From assembly GCF_030814695.1 (NCBI RefSeq), contig NZ_JAUSVL010000001.1, positions 496,001 to 560,000 on the forward strand: 64,000 nucleotides of DNA. Reading direction: 5' to 3'. Shown piece after piece: positions 27,211-36,446 of this stretch. Made by a program: the position numbers and the translations under genes. The DNA is from Oligosphaera ethanolica. GTDB lineage: Bacteria > Verrucomicrobiota > Lentisphaeria > Oligosphaerales > Oligosphaeraceae. The notes under the pieces are model-generated. The model searched no databases. It saw only the letters and a list, made by a program, of their open reading frames with translations, and was not told the DNA's origin. Every line of letters begins with the position of its first letter. The stretch's first letter is position 1.

Positions 27211-28284
27211 ATGGGAGAATTCAGCAGGATGGACACAGACGACCCTTTGCCGGCAGCCACGGCGTTTACCGTTGGCCTCGCGTACAATCTCAAAAAAGGT
27301 ATTGCGGCAGCGACGGAAGACGCCGAAGCGGAATACGACAATATCGAGACGATTGAAGCTCTCGAGAGCGTATTTGGGAAGGCTGGACTCAAGACAGTCC
27401 GCCTTGAGCAGGATGCCCACTTCATGACCAAGGTCATGGACGCGCGTCCTGATTTCGTTTTCAACATCGCTGAAGGCATTGGTGGCCGGAGCCGTGAAGG
27501 CCAAGTGCCGGCCATGCTGGACATCCTGGGCATCCCCTATTCTGGTTCAGACACCACCACTCTCTGCGTGGCGCTGGACAAGGCGTTGACCAAACGCATT
27601 CTCCGGGGTTATCGCGTGCCCACGCCGGCCTATCTGGAGCTGCTGCCGCGCCCCGTCACCAGCCATCCGCGGCACCGCCTGCGTTTTCCCGTCATCACCA
27701 AGCCCAGCTGCGAAGGTTCCAGCAAGGGCATTTCCGACCTGGCCATTGCCGACAACGATATGGAGCTGCAAGGGCTTCTGGAGCGGAACTTCCGCCTCTA
27801 TGGCCAGACCATGTTGGTCGAAGAGTACATCGCCGGTCGCGAATTCACCGTGGGCCTCCTGGGCAATGGCGAAGACCTCCGCGTCTTCGAGCCCATGGAG
27901 ATTTGCTATCTCGACCAGATTAACCGCGAGAACAGCATTTACAGCTTCAACGTCAAGAAGAACTACCAGCAGTATGTCCGCTACGAATGCCCGGCCAAAC
28001 TGGACAAGAAAGCCAACAGCACTCTAAAGAGATACGCTGCCACGGCTTTCAACGCCCTGCATTGCCGCGACTTCGCGCGCGCGGACTTCCGGCTTGGTGC
28101 AGACGGCACCTTCCACTTCATTGAGATCAATCCCCTGCCCGGCCTGGCGCCAGGCTACAGCGATTATCCCATGCTCGCAGCCGCCAACGGCGTCGACTAC
28201 GAGCAGCTGGTCCTGGCTGTTCTTAATGCTGCCCTGCAACGACATGGCCTGCCCACAGCGCGTTTCCTCCAAGCGACTGCTTAA
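27211..28284 (+). CDS. ATP-grasp ligase (D-Ala-D-Ala ligase-like)
   Basis: This protein has up to 357 residues and is of the D-alanine-D-alanine ligase/ATP-grasp type. The N-terminal domain has FNIAEGIGGRSREGQVPAML (region about 88-108, like the Ddl VFNLxEG...E...P block). IPYSGS follows, then the lysine-containing KPSCEGSSKGIS phosphate loop, EEYIAGREFTVGLLG, and the metal-binding FIEINPLPGL near the C-terminus. The start is uncertain: ATG 27211, or ATG 27229 with GGGAG upstream. It lies 115 bp before kamA in the same direction. Since kamA makes beta-lysine, it may ligate this or a related amino acid; that is inference. Confidence 0.82.
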   Translation: MGEFSRMDTDDPLPAATAFTVGLAYNLKKGIAAATEDAEAEYDNIETIEALESVFGKAGLKTVRLEQDAHFMTKVMDARPDFVFNIAEGIGGRSREGQVPAMLDILGIPYSGSDTTTLCVALDKALTKRILRGYRVPTPAYLELLPRPVTSHPRHRLRFPVITKPSCEGSSKGISDLAIADNDMELQGLLERNFRLYGQTMLVEEYIAGREFTVGLLGNGEDLRVFEPMEICYLDQINRENSIYSFNVKKNYQQYVRYECPAKLDKKANSTLKRYAATAFNALHCRDFARADFRLGADGTFHFIEINPLPGLAPGYSDYPMLAAANGVDYEQLVLAVLNAALQRHGLPTARFLQATA

Positions 28285-28399
28285 TTCAGCGCTGTTTGGC
28301 CGCCATTTGCCCGGCCCGCGCCCGCGGGCCCATAGCCTCCGCCTTAACCACCGGTCCCTCCCCACGCACATCCACAACTTTAACCATTATCGGGAAATC

Positions 28400-29533
28400 A
28401 TGACCACAACCAACACACGCCATTACAGCCAAGTCAAGACTTGGAAAAATGTCCGTCCCGAACAATGGGACGACTGGCGCTGGCAGATGCAGAATCGCAT
28501 CAAGGACGCCGCGTCACTGAGGCGCATTTTGTCACTTCCGGAAGATGCCGAGGAAGAAGTCAAGATGTGCCTGTGCAAATTCCGCATGGCGGTCACGCCC
28601 TACTACGCCATGCTCATCGACCCGACGAATCCGCACGACCCGGTTAAAATGCAGGCCGTGCCCTCCGCGCAGGAACTGCAGGTCGGCAAGCACGACCTGG
28701 AAGACCCGCTGTCCGAAGACGAGTTTTCCCCCTGCCCGGGCATCGTCCACCGCTATCCTGACCGGGTGCTCATGCTGGTGACGCATCATTGCGCCATGTA
28801 CTGCCGGCATTGTACCCGCCGCCGTCTGGTCGGCTGCAACGACGGCCTGCTGAGCAAAGCGCGGACCGACGAGTGCCTCGCCTACATCCGCAGTCACCCC
28901 GAAATCCACGACGTGCTCATCTCCGGCGGCGACCCGTTGACGCTCAGCGACGACCGCCTCGAAGACATCATCCGCCGCCTGCGGGACATTCCGCACGTGG
29001 ACGTCATCCGCATCGGCACGCGCACGCCCGTGGTCATGCCCATGCGCATCACCGACGAGCTGTTGACCATGCTCAAGAAGTACCATCCCATCTGGATCAA
29101 CACGCACTTCAATCACCCGCAGGAAATCACGCCGGAGTCATCCGCGGCCTGCGAACGCATCGCCAACGCCGGCATTCCCCTGGGCAACCAGAGCGTACTG
29201 CTGCGCGGTATCAACAACGACGCCGAAACCCTCAAGACGCTATTCACACGACTCATCCGCATCCGTGTCCGGCCCTACTACCTCTATCAGTGCGACCTCT
29301 CAACCGGCATCGGCCACTTCCGCACCTCGGTGAACGAGGGCATTGACATCATCGCCAAAATCCGCGGCTTCATCTCCGGTTTCGCCGTCCCCACTTTCGT
29401 CATCGACGCCCCTGGCGGCGGCGGCAAGATTCCCATCGGCCCCGAGTACATCCAGGAGCTCAACAGCAAGGAAATCGTCATGAAGAATTTCCTCGGCAAT
29501 ACCTACCGCTATCCCAACGAAATCGACGGCTGA
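28400..29533 (+). CDS. kamA: Lysine 2,3-aminomutase (radical SAM)
   Basis: This 377-residue enzyme of the KamA family converts L-lysine to beta-lysine. The [4Fe-4S] motif is C131-x3-C135-x2-C138 (CAMYCRHC). The PLP lysine is K343 in APGGGGKIP. D299 (CDLSTG) and D336 (VIDAPGG) correspond to the two Asp that bind the lysine side chain in the clostridial enzyme, which supports lysine rather than glutamate as substrate. The ATG at 28400 was chosen; a longer frame to 28094 overlaps the ATP-grasp gene. It is probably co-transcribed with that gene. Confidence 0.88.
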   Translation: MTTTNTRHYSQVKTWKNVRPEQWDDWRWQMQNRIKDAASLRRILSLPEDAEEEVKMCLCKFRMAVTPYYAMLIDPTNPHDPVKMQAVPSAQELQVGKHDLEDPLSEDEFSPCPGIVHRYPDRVLMLVTHHCAMYCRHCTRRRLVGCNDGLLSKARTDECLAYIRSHPEIHDVLISGGDPLTLSDDRLEDIIRRLRDIPHVDVIRIGTRTPVVMPMRITDELLTMLKKYHPIWINTHFNHPQEITPESSAACERIANAGIPLGNQSVLLRGINNDAETLKTLFTRLIRIRVRPYYLYQCDLSTGIGHFRTSVNEGIDIIAKIRGFISGFAVPTFVIDAPGGGGKIPIGPEYIQELNSKEIVMKNFLGNTYRYPNEIDG

Positions 29534-29561
29534 CGCCGAACCCAAACAGCCGTTCAGCAAC

Positions 29562-29598
29562 ACCGGCCCCGCAGCACTCACCCGCTGTCGGGGCCGGT
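29562..29598 (+). terminator. Possible terminator hairpin after kamA
   Basis: ACCGGCCCCG and CGGGGCCGGT pair over 10 bp around a 17-nt loop, 29 bp after the kamA stop. It is followed by CTGTTGT, only a weak U-tract. Confidence 0.45.
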
Positions 29599-29637
29599 CT
29601 GTTGTCACCCACGACGCGCCGCCGTCCCGGCGGCGGC

Positions 29638-30587
29638 GCCCAGAGTAGCAGCGGCTTCCAGCCGCTGTGCGCACGGCTCGTGCGGCGGGGGAGACGGATC
29701 GGGTACGGTCGGCGTGGATGACGAGGACGGTTTAATGAGCCGTCTTGTCGGAGTGGGCGAGACGCCCACTCCACGGCCGCGAGACGTCATCGGTCAGTAA
29801 CCACCCCGGTGGGGAAAACACCGGGGACAATTTGCCGGAAACCCACGGCCAACCGCCGCCCAACCATCCGGCCTTGATTTCCGCCGACCTTTGCGGCAGC
29901 GTGTTTCATAGGAGTAACCACCCCGGTGGGGAAAACACCGGGGACAATTTGCCGGAAACCCACGGCCAACCGCCGCCCAACCATCCGGCCTTGATTTCCG
30001 CCGACCTTTGCGGCAGCGGAGTCATAGCGGGCCCAGAGTAGCAGCGGCTTCCAGCCGCTGTGCGCACGGCTCGTGCGGCGGGGGAGACGGATCGGGTACG
30101 GTCGGCGTGGATGACGAGGACGGTTTAATGAGCCGTCTTGTCGGAGTGGGCGAGACGCCCACTCCACGGCCGCGAGACGTCATCGGTCAGTAACCACCCC
30201 GGTGGGGAAAACACCGGGGACAATTTGCCGGAAACCCACGGCCAACCGCCGCCCAACCATCCGGCCTTGATTTCCGCCGACCTTTGCGGCAGCGGAGTCA
30301 TAGCGGGCCCAGAGTAGCAGCGGCTTCCAGCCGCTGTGCGCACGGCTCGTGCGGCGGGGGAGACGGATCGGGTACGGTCGGCGTGGATGACGAGGACGGT
30401 TTAATGAGCCGTCTTGTCGGAGTGGGCGAGACGCCCACTCCACGGCCGCGAGACGTCATCGGTCAGTAACCACCCCGGTGGGGAAAACACCGGGGACAAT
30501 TTGCCGGAAACCCACGGCCAACCGCCGCCCAACCATCCGGCCTTGATTTCCGCCGACCTTTGCGGCAGCGGGTTTCATAGGAGTCGT
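29638..30587. repeat. Tandem composite of E- and D-type repeats (276-bp unit)
   Basis: The order is E (29638-29785), D (29786-29914), D (29915-30030), E (30031-30178), D (30179-30306), E (30307-30454), D (30455-30587). E-D pairs at 30031 and 30307 are 276 bp apart and nearly identical. D units contain the hairpin CCCCGGTG-loop-CACCGGGG and mostly begin at a GTCATCGGTCA border. E units contain GGAGTGGGCGAGACGCCCAC. No gene is seen in the block. Confidence 0.85.
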
Positions 30588-31148
30588 TGATATCTGTTGT
30601 CTCTGCGGCCTTTTTGACCGTCCCGCCGCATACCGTCATCCCGGTGATATTTGAGCGCTGAAAGCGCGATCTATGATAGCCCAGGGCAAGCGACGCCGAA
30701 GGCGGAGCGTCGCCCTGGGTAGAGCGCCAATATTGTTCGTGTTCCTCGGCCTCTTTGGCCCCGGTCGGCGAAGCTGACCGGGGCCAAAGAGGCAATGGAA
30801 CTAGGTCATGTCTTCCCCTGCCTGTACCTAAGCGCCCGGCACGGTGTTTTTTAGGTCGCCCCTATAGGGCTCCTATCGGATCGGTCTCTTACCCAGGGCG
30901 ACGCGCCCTGCGGGCGCTTGCCCTGGGCTTTCTTAGGCCGCGCCTTCGGCGCTGAAGACAAAAGGCCGCAGGGACAACAAATATAGCAATGGCTGACCGA
31001 TTACCGGGCGGGCAGTTTTCGGCATCGTGTGCTGGTTGCATCGGCATTCCTGGCCGTTATATTCGAGTACACGCGGCGCCGCTTCGGGGGCGTCGTCCGC
31101 CGCCATCCGCGCTTACATCGCCCACGACAAACGCACTGCAGGAGAACC
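30588..31148. other. Gene-free stretch with F- and C-type repeats
   Basis: This stretch holds an F-type segment (30588-30650, related to 60555-60625), the C-type multi-hairpin element, another hairpin-rich segment (30830-30960) with CCCAGGGC/GCCCTGGG arms, and the border motif TGACCGATTAC (30994-31004). The last 140 bp precede the isomerase gene. Confidence 0.65.
30653..30803 (-). repeat. Multi-hairpin element (C family), copy 2
   Basis: The perfect 18-bp stem is GCCTCTTTGGCCCCGGTC (30749-30766) with GACCGGGGCCAAAGAGGC (30776-30793). The 9-nt loop is GGCGAAGCT, i.e. AGCTTCGCC on the minus strand. The second hairpin (CCCAGGGC arms) and GCGCTGAAAGCGC are on its left. Confidence 0.85.
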
Positions 31149-31961
31149 ATGGCAATCATACTCGGCTGCAATACCTTATATCCGCACGACACCAAGTTGA
31201 CCAACGAACGACACTTCGGACTGCCGGAACTCAAAACGGCCATCGACACCATCAAAAACGCCGGGTTCTCCGCCTGCGAATTTTCCCACTATTCGCAGCT
31301 GAATGACGACGACCGTCGCGCCGCCGGCGACTACGCCCGGGCGCAGGGTGTGCGTCCCTGGTCGGCGCATGCGTGGAAGTCCATCCCGGCCGAGACTGAC
31401 AAGCTCGACGCAGGCGTTGCCGATCTCACTGCCTGCCTGGAGAACGCCGCTCAGCTCGGCGTGTCCCTCGTCGTTGTCCACGCCGCGCAAGGACCCGACC
31501 CGCTGTCGGCCGCGCGCTGGGCGGTTTTCCGCGAAGCCCTGATCCGCCTGGCGCCCATTGCCGGGCGGCATAATATGCGCATCGGCGTGGAGAACTGCTA
31601 TCCCCGCGAGGACCTGCTGGGCATGGCCGAGGTCATCCACAGCCTTGACCTGCCGGAAATCGGTTTCGTCGTCGACACCGGCCACGCCATTCTCCGCGGC
31701 ATGACGCCCGCCGAAGCCATTCACATCATGGGGGCCAAGCTCTTCAGCACCCACATCCAGGACAATCATGGTCAGCACGACGACCACCTCCCACCCGGCC
31801 GCGGCTCAAGCATCAACTGGCAGGAAACCTGGCAGGCGCTGAACGACGTCGGCTACCAGGGCGTCCGCATGGTTGAAATCACCGACTGCCCGGCCAACCG
31901 CCCGGCCAATGCCAAGCAGGACACCCAGGACGCCTTCGATTTCCTGCAGACCCTGCTCTGA
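31149..31961 (+). CDS. Sugar phosphate isomerase/epimerase-like TIM barrel
   Basis: This 270-residue protein is of the AP-endonuclease 2/xylose isomerase-like TIM-barrel family. Metal-site candidates are E148 (IGVENC), D176 and H179 (VVDTGHA), H202 and D205 (STHIQDNHG), and a late Glu (MVEITD). The start is the ATG after GGAG. Such proteins isomerise or epimerise keto-sugars and similar compounds; the substrate is unknown. It lies upstream of the endonuclease gene with a 132-bp gap. Confidence 0.85.
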   Translation: MAIILGCNTLYPHDTKLTNERHFGLPELKTAIDTIKNAGFSACEFSHYSQLNDDDRRAAGDYARAQGVRPWSAHAWKSIPAETDKLDAGVADLTACLENAAQLGVSLVVVHAAQGPDPLSAARWAVFREALIRLAPIAGRHNMRIGVENCYPREDLLGMAEVIHSLDLPEIGFVVDTGHAILRGMTPAEAIHIMGAKLFSTHIQDNHGQHDDHLPPGRGSSINWQETWQALNDVGYQGVRMVEITDCPANRPANAKQDTQDAFDFLQTLL

Positions 31962-32093
31962 AGCGTCGCTTGTGCCGCACGTTCCGCCTTCGCGGCGCTG
32001 CCTTGAACGTCAGCCGCCGCTAAGGCGTGGCCGCGGCCGTCACCTGGTACCAAATAACCATCACCCCCCCAGCTCTCCCCGGAACCGACTTTC

Positions 32094-33083
32094 ATGGCCG
32101 CACGACGACGCAAGACAGCCGCATCATCCCGCAAAACGAAAACCAGCAGCCGGCGCGTGCCGACCATGCTGTTATTGTTGGCCCTGGCCATCGCCGCCGC
32201 CGGCATTTTCTATGCCCTGCAGACGCCCGAGCGCAAAGACGACATCAGCCGCGTGGTGCGCAAACAGCTCGCGCGCCCCAAACGTTTCAACGTGGCTGAG
32301 CTCACCCGCGAACTTTGGCTGCTTTTCCATCGCGACGCCGTCAAATACGACCAGGGCGACCTCGCCGACACCGAAGACAGTCTCCGCCACCTCTTCGGCG
32401 GCATCCCCGTCGACACCGCCAGCGACCGAGACCTCAGCGTCCTGCACAACCTCGGCTACAGCGTCGGCTATGACGACGCCCGCAAGAACCCCGCCTGGGT
32501 CGCCTACCGGCTTTTCGCCGTGGCCAGTGACACGACCGTCGGCGAGCGCCCCGGCCAATTCAATGTGGACTTCCGCAGCACCGCGCAAGTACGCTCGGAA
32601 GATTACACGGGCAGCGGCTTCGACCGCGGCCACCTGGCGCCCAATTACGGCATCGCGCGCTGCTACGGACCCGCCGCACAGGTCCATACCTTCCTCATGA
32701 CCAACATCGCCCCGCAACGACACGCCCTCAACGCCGGCGTCTGGAAAGAAATCGAAATGCGCGAAGCCAATGACTACGCGCAAAATCTTGAGGAAATATG
32801 GATATACTGCGGCACCATCTTCTCCCCGACCCGCCTCCGCGAGCTGCCATCCGGCGTGCCCATTCCCGACTCATTCTACAAAATCGTCATCGACGAACAG
32901 CACGGCGCCCTGCGTGTCCTGGCATTCATCTTCAGCCAGAACAGCAACAACAAAACGGCGGCCGCTGACGGCCTCTGCAGCGTGGACGCCATTGAGGCCG
33001 CCACCGGCCTGGACTTCTTCCCCGAGCTGCCGGAAGACATCCAGACACAGCTCGAGAGTGTCGTCCCCACAAGCCTGTGGTAG
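32094..33083 (+). CDS. Membrane-anchored DNA/RNA non-specific endonuclease
   Basis: This 329-residue protein has a basic N-terminus, one membrane segment (about 24-41) and a NUC/endonuclease_NS domain. The catalytic motif DRGH contains H180 (GFDRGHLAP). The Mg2+ ligand is probably N213 in LNAGVWKEIE. The domain would face the periplasm or the outside. In other bacteria such nucleases degrade extracellular DNA for nutrients or serve in uptake or competition; no immunity gene is obvious next to it. Confidence 0.88.
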   Translation: MAARRRKTAASSRKTKTSSRRVPTMLLLLALAIAAAGIFYALQTPERKDDISRVVRKQLARPKRFNVAELTRELWLLFHRDAVKYDQGDLADTEDSLRHLFGGIPVDTASDRDLSVLHNLGYSVGYDDARKNPAWVAYRLFAVASDTTVGERPGQFNVDFRSTAQVRSEDYTGSGFDRGHLAPNYGIARCYGPAAQVHTFLMTNIAPQRHALNAGVWKEIEMREANDYAQNLEEIWIYCGTIFSPTRLRELPSGVPIPDSFYKIVIDEQHGALRVLAFIFSQNSNNKTAAADGLCSVDAIEAATGLDFFPELPEDIQTQLESVVPTSLW

Positions 33084-33110
33084 CCCGCCGTGGCGGAAGG
33101 AGTTTAACGC

Positions 33111-34370
33111 TCATTCCGGCCGCAACCGCGGCTGCAGTTCGGCGACAGGCACGGCCCGAGTTGACACGCCGTGTTGCGCCGCCCAGGCGGCGGCCGCGCC
33201 GGCGGCCGCGCCGGTGGCCATGGCGATGCACATCACGCGCAGCGACGCGTGGGCTTCATGGCTGGCGCTGATGCAGCGGCCGGCCAGCAAGAGACCCTCG
33301 ACATCCTTGGGCACCAGACAGCCATAGGGAATCTCGTAGGGCTTGCCCCGCTCGGCTTCGCCCTGCATATAATCACCAAGGCCCGCCGCCTGGCCACTTC
33401 CGGCTGGATTATGAATGTCGATGGGAAACGACGCGGCAAAAACCACCGCGTCGGCAAAATTGGCGCCACGCAGGCAATCCTCTTTTTCCAATCGCGCAAG
33501 GCCACAGAAACGCCGCGTTTCACGCACACCGACAACGGCGGGCATCATTGCCATTGTGGCATTTTCATAGCCGGGCAGACTGCGGCGCAGAAAAGCCACG
33601 ATTTGGCAAGCCTGACGCCGCCCCTCGACTTCCGCCCTGGTCAAGTCCACCGGGTCCAGCCCGTTAACACCATTGATCTGTGTGGCGTTGACGCCATTCT
33701 CGTCGGCTTGTCTGGTCGCATAGAGTCGAACGACGCCGACAGGCGCCGGCAACTCGCCTTTACGCTGGGCGTCGGTGACCCACTCTTCCCAGGTGCGGCC
33801 ATTGACCACACGCCGCCGCGCCTCTTCTTCAGAGCCACAGACAAAACGGCGTTGCGGATCAATGCCCCGAATGGTGAACATGATGCTGGCCGGCTGCACC
33901 AGCCCATCGCCAGCGCGTCCCATCTCAAAGGGCACGCCTGCCATGTAGGCCAGATCGCCATCACCGGTAGCATCAATGAACAACGCGGCCGTGAAGCGCC
34001 GTGGTCCCGTCTTCGTCATAATGTCCACACCGCGCAGACGCTGGCCGTCCATCACTGGAGCCAACACTGGCGCATGCAAAAGGACCTGCACACCAAGACC
34101 GGCAAGCAAGTCGTACAGCAGCAGGTCCAACTGGCAGAAATCGATGGTCCGGCCACCAACGGCGGCCATCACGGCGTCCACCACTCGGCTCCGCACGCCG
34201 CCCATGAACGGCCCGACCATCGCCTGCACTGCCATGCCACCAAGACGACCACTGCCCTCCAAAAGCAGCGTCCGCGCACCAGCGCTGGCCGCGCCGTAGG
34301 CCGCACCGATACCGGCCGGGCCACCGCCACAGACGAGAACATCATACTGTCTGGAAAAAGAGTCGCTCAT
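33111..34370 (-). CDS. FAD-dependent oxidoreductase (FAD_oxidored family)
   Basis: This 419-residue flavoprotein has the N-terminal dinucleotide fold YDVLVCGGGPAGIGAA and then LLLEGSGRLGGMA. FIDATGDGDLAYMAGV in the middle and GLLLAGRCISASHEAHASLRVM near the C-terminus are typical of the FAD_oxidored (PF12831-type) family common in PVC and Bacteroidota genomes. The substrate is unknown. GAGGAAG lies before the start. It is the last gene of the minus-strand row and converges on the endonuclease gene. Confidence 0.85.
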   Translation of the reverse strand: MSDSFSRQYDVLVCGGGPAGIGAAYGAASAGARTLLLEGSGRLGGMAVQAMVGPFMGGVRSRVVDAVMAAVGGRTIDFCQLDLLLYDLLAGLGVQVLLHAPVLAPVMDGQRLRGVDIMTKTGPRRFTAALFIDATGDGDLAYMAGVPFEMGRAGDGLVQPASIMFTIRGIDPQRRFVCGSEEEARRRVVNGRTWEEWVTDAQRKGELPAPVGVVRLYATRQADENGVNATQINGVNGLDPVDLTRAEVEGRRQACQIVAFLRRSLPGYENATMAMMPAVVGVRETRRFCGLARLEKEDCLRGANFADAVVFAASFPIDIHNPAGSGQAAGLGDYMQGEAERGKPYEIPYGCLVPKDVEGLLLAGRCISASHEAHASLRVMCIAMATGAAAGAAAAWAAQHGVSTRAVPVAELQPRLRPE

Positions 34371-34432
34371 TGCTTCCTCATTCTGGTGCCATCGCGCCGC
34401 TTATTTACTCGCCCGGGCCAACGCCGCGGCCC

Positions 34433-36334
34433 TCACTGCCGCGCGCGGTCCAGCACGTCCCGCATCGCCTGCTGGTAGTCCGGCCGCGACATGTTGCCCA
34501 GATGCCCGCCCTCCGGGTGGAGCACCGCGCGGTCGCCGAAAAACTCACCGTACCAGGCCGCATCGTCGTCATGCAACAGGAAGTCATTGCGATTCTGGAA
34601 GACCGCCACCTTGCCTAAATCGCGCAAGCGCGCGTCCAGTGAACGCAGTGAGAGCCCAGCAGCAATTTCCTCCAGGCTCCGCGTCGGCGCGGCTGGCTTC
34701 CGCCGGGCTAGATAGGGCAGCAGATAATAGCGGACGTAATCTTCGTAACTCGTGCTCAGCGCCTCGACTTCCAGCGCGCTGTTGCGCTTGTCGGGGTCAT
34801 TGCGCAGCACGCCCGCGTTCGCGGCCTGCTGGCTCGCTATCAGCGTCTCCACCAAGGCCAGACGCATATTCATGCCAATCAGAAAGCGGGACTCATCCAG
34901 AGTCAACGGGGGCATCCGGAACGGCGGACGTTGTTGCCGGCCATTAAAGGCCAGGAAGGCCGCCACGCGATGAAACAGCTCCCGCGACCGCTCCTCGCGC
35001 TCTGTCGCCGGCCATGACGACGGTATCGCAAAAAATTCATCCACGCGCTGCAAGGCATAGAGCGGGTCCACGGGCGGGTTGATCGCCAGATACTGCGCAA
35101 AGGCCACGGTCCCCACATCGCCACGTGCCTCGCGTTCAGCCAGGTAGAGTGCATTCAGACCGCCCAGGGAAAAGCCCAGCAGCGCCTGTGTCGACGAACT
35201 GTCAGGATAACGGCGGCGGTAGTCCGCCAGCACCGTCTGCAGGGCATCGTTGAGCAACGCCGCGTCCGCGCGGAAGTTGCCGGGGAGGTATCCCGCCGGC
35301 GCCGCACCGAGAAAGAAATCCGGCGTGAAGCTCGAACTGACGGCGATCACCGACCAGCCATCGGCCACGAACTGCTCCGCCAAGGCCGCGACACCCGCCG
35401 ACAGACGATGGCCGCCAATGCCGGGCAGGATCACCAGCACGCCACGATCCTGCGGGCAATGCCAGCTGGTGTAAGGCAGCTTCTCCACCGCGCCGGCGAT
35501 CTGCACCCGCCGCGTGTAGCCCTGTAACGCGTAGTCCTTGCGTGTTGGCCGCAACATGACGTAGCCCAGGGACTGGTCCGGGTCGTTGCCGACAAAGTCC
35601 GCCGGCGGCTGGTAATCCGCGATCTGCGTCTCCCGATACACCGTATAGCCCGCGCGCACCACGGCGTAACTGTCCTCTTGGGCATCAAAGAACTGCCGCA
35701 GCGTCGCCGAGTGCATGCTGAACATATTCACGGTCCGCGTGGCGTTGATCGCTGTTGCCGTGCCGCCCGAAAAGATCCACTTCACCAGATCAAAGGGGTA
35801 ATCCAGCACCAGCCCGACGGTATCGCGCCCCGTTGACGGCCCAAGGAACGGCAGGTTGAGGAAGAAGCCCGGGCCCAGGCCGTAATAGCCGAAGGTCTGC
35901 CCGAAATCCTCGTCGTAGCGCGGCATGTCCCACTTCGTGGCCTGGTCACGAAAGCCCAGCACGCCGACGGTGGTGTTGACGCCGAAGCGCTTGGTCTCAC
36001 TCCATGCCTGCGACCACTTGCCCTGCAGGCAGGTGTTCACCAACCGCAAGGGATACAGCGTGTTGTGACCGGCATTGCGCAAGCCGCGTTGCAGAGGATC
36101 CGGCACCAGAAAATCCACGCTCGTGCCAATGGGATAAATCACTTGCTGCGACAACACTTTATTGAACACATGCACGCCGCGATTAAAGCCCTCCAGCGGG
36201 TCCGGCAGGGGCTCGGCGTACATCAGCGTGCCCGGCGGATAAGCCGGCTCAACGCATTCATCCGCAAACGCCACCGACATCAGCAACGCACACACTCCGG
36301 CAAAGGCTCTGACAACACGTCCACCAGGTAGCAT
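34433..36334 (-). CDS. MlaA-like lipoprotein domain fused to alpha/beta hydrolase
   Basis: This 633-residue protein has a signal peptide (about 1-25), then an MlaA/VacJ-like domain (about 40-235) with PDPLEGFNRGVHVFNK, RNAGHNTLYP, RFGVNTTVGVLGFRDQA and GYYGLGPGFFLNLP. A serine-hydrolase domain (about 295-630) follows, with GFSLG (S389) and a late GGHLGNM His. MlaA removes phospholipids from the outer leaflet of the outer membrane. A fused hydrolase could act on the extracted lipid, which is inference. C27 follows the signal peptide without a clear lipobox. Start chosen at the ATG after GAGGAG. Confidence 0.85.
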   Translation of the reverse strand: MLPGGRVVRAFAGVCALLMSVAFADECVEPAYPPGTLMYAEPLPDPLEGFNRGVHVFNKVLSQQVIYPIGTSVDFLVPDPLQRGLRNAGHNTLYPLRLVNTCLQGKWSQAWSETKRFGVNTTVGVLGFRDQATKWDMPRYDEDFGQTFGYYGLGPGFFLNLPFLGPSTGRDTVGLVLDYPFDLVKWIFSGGTATAINATRTVNMFSMHSATLRQFFDAQEDSYAVVRAGYTVYRETQIADYQPPADFVGNDPDQSLGYVMLRPTRKDYALQGYTRRVQIAGAVEKLPYTSWHCPQDRGVLVILPGIGGHRLSAGVAALAEQFVADGWSVIAVSSSFTPDFFLGAAPAGYLPGNFRADAALLNDALQTVLADYRRRYPDSSSTQALLGFSLGGLNALYLAEREARGDVGTVAFAQYLAINPPVDPLYALQRVDEFFAIPSSWPATEREERSRELFHRVAAFLAFNGRQQRPPFRMPPLTLDESRFLIGMNMRLALVETLIASQQAANAGVLRNDPDKRNSALEVEALSTSYEDYVRYYLLPYLARRKPAAPTRSLEEIAAGLSLRSLDARLRDLGKVAVFQNRNDFLLHDDDAAWYGEFFGDRAVLHPEGGHLGNMSRPDYQQAMRDVLDRARQ

Positions 36335-36446
36335 GCCTCGTCTCTCCTCTTTCTTTGTACCAACCAGAATCATCTGAAAAATAGTGCATGACAAACTCAC
36401 GCCACAATGCCTGGGGCAGCACACCAGTCTCCACCCATCGCGGCAC

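Noticed and set aside
33171..34478. A 435-codon plus-strand reading
   Set aside because: It is the antisense shadow of the FAD oxidoreductase gene, caused by high GC.
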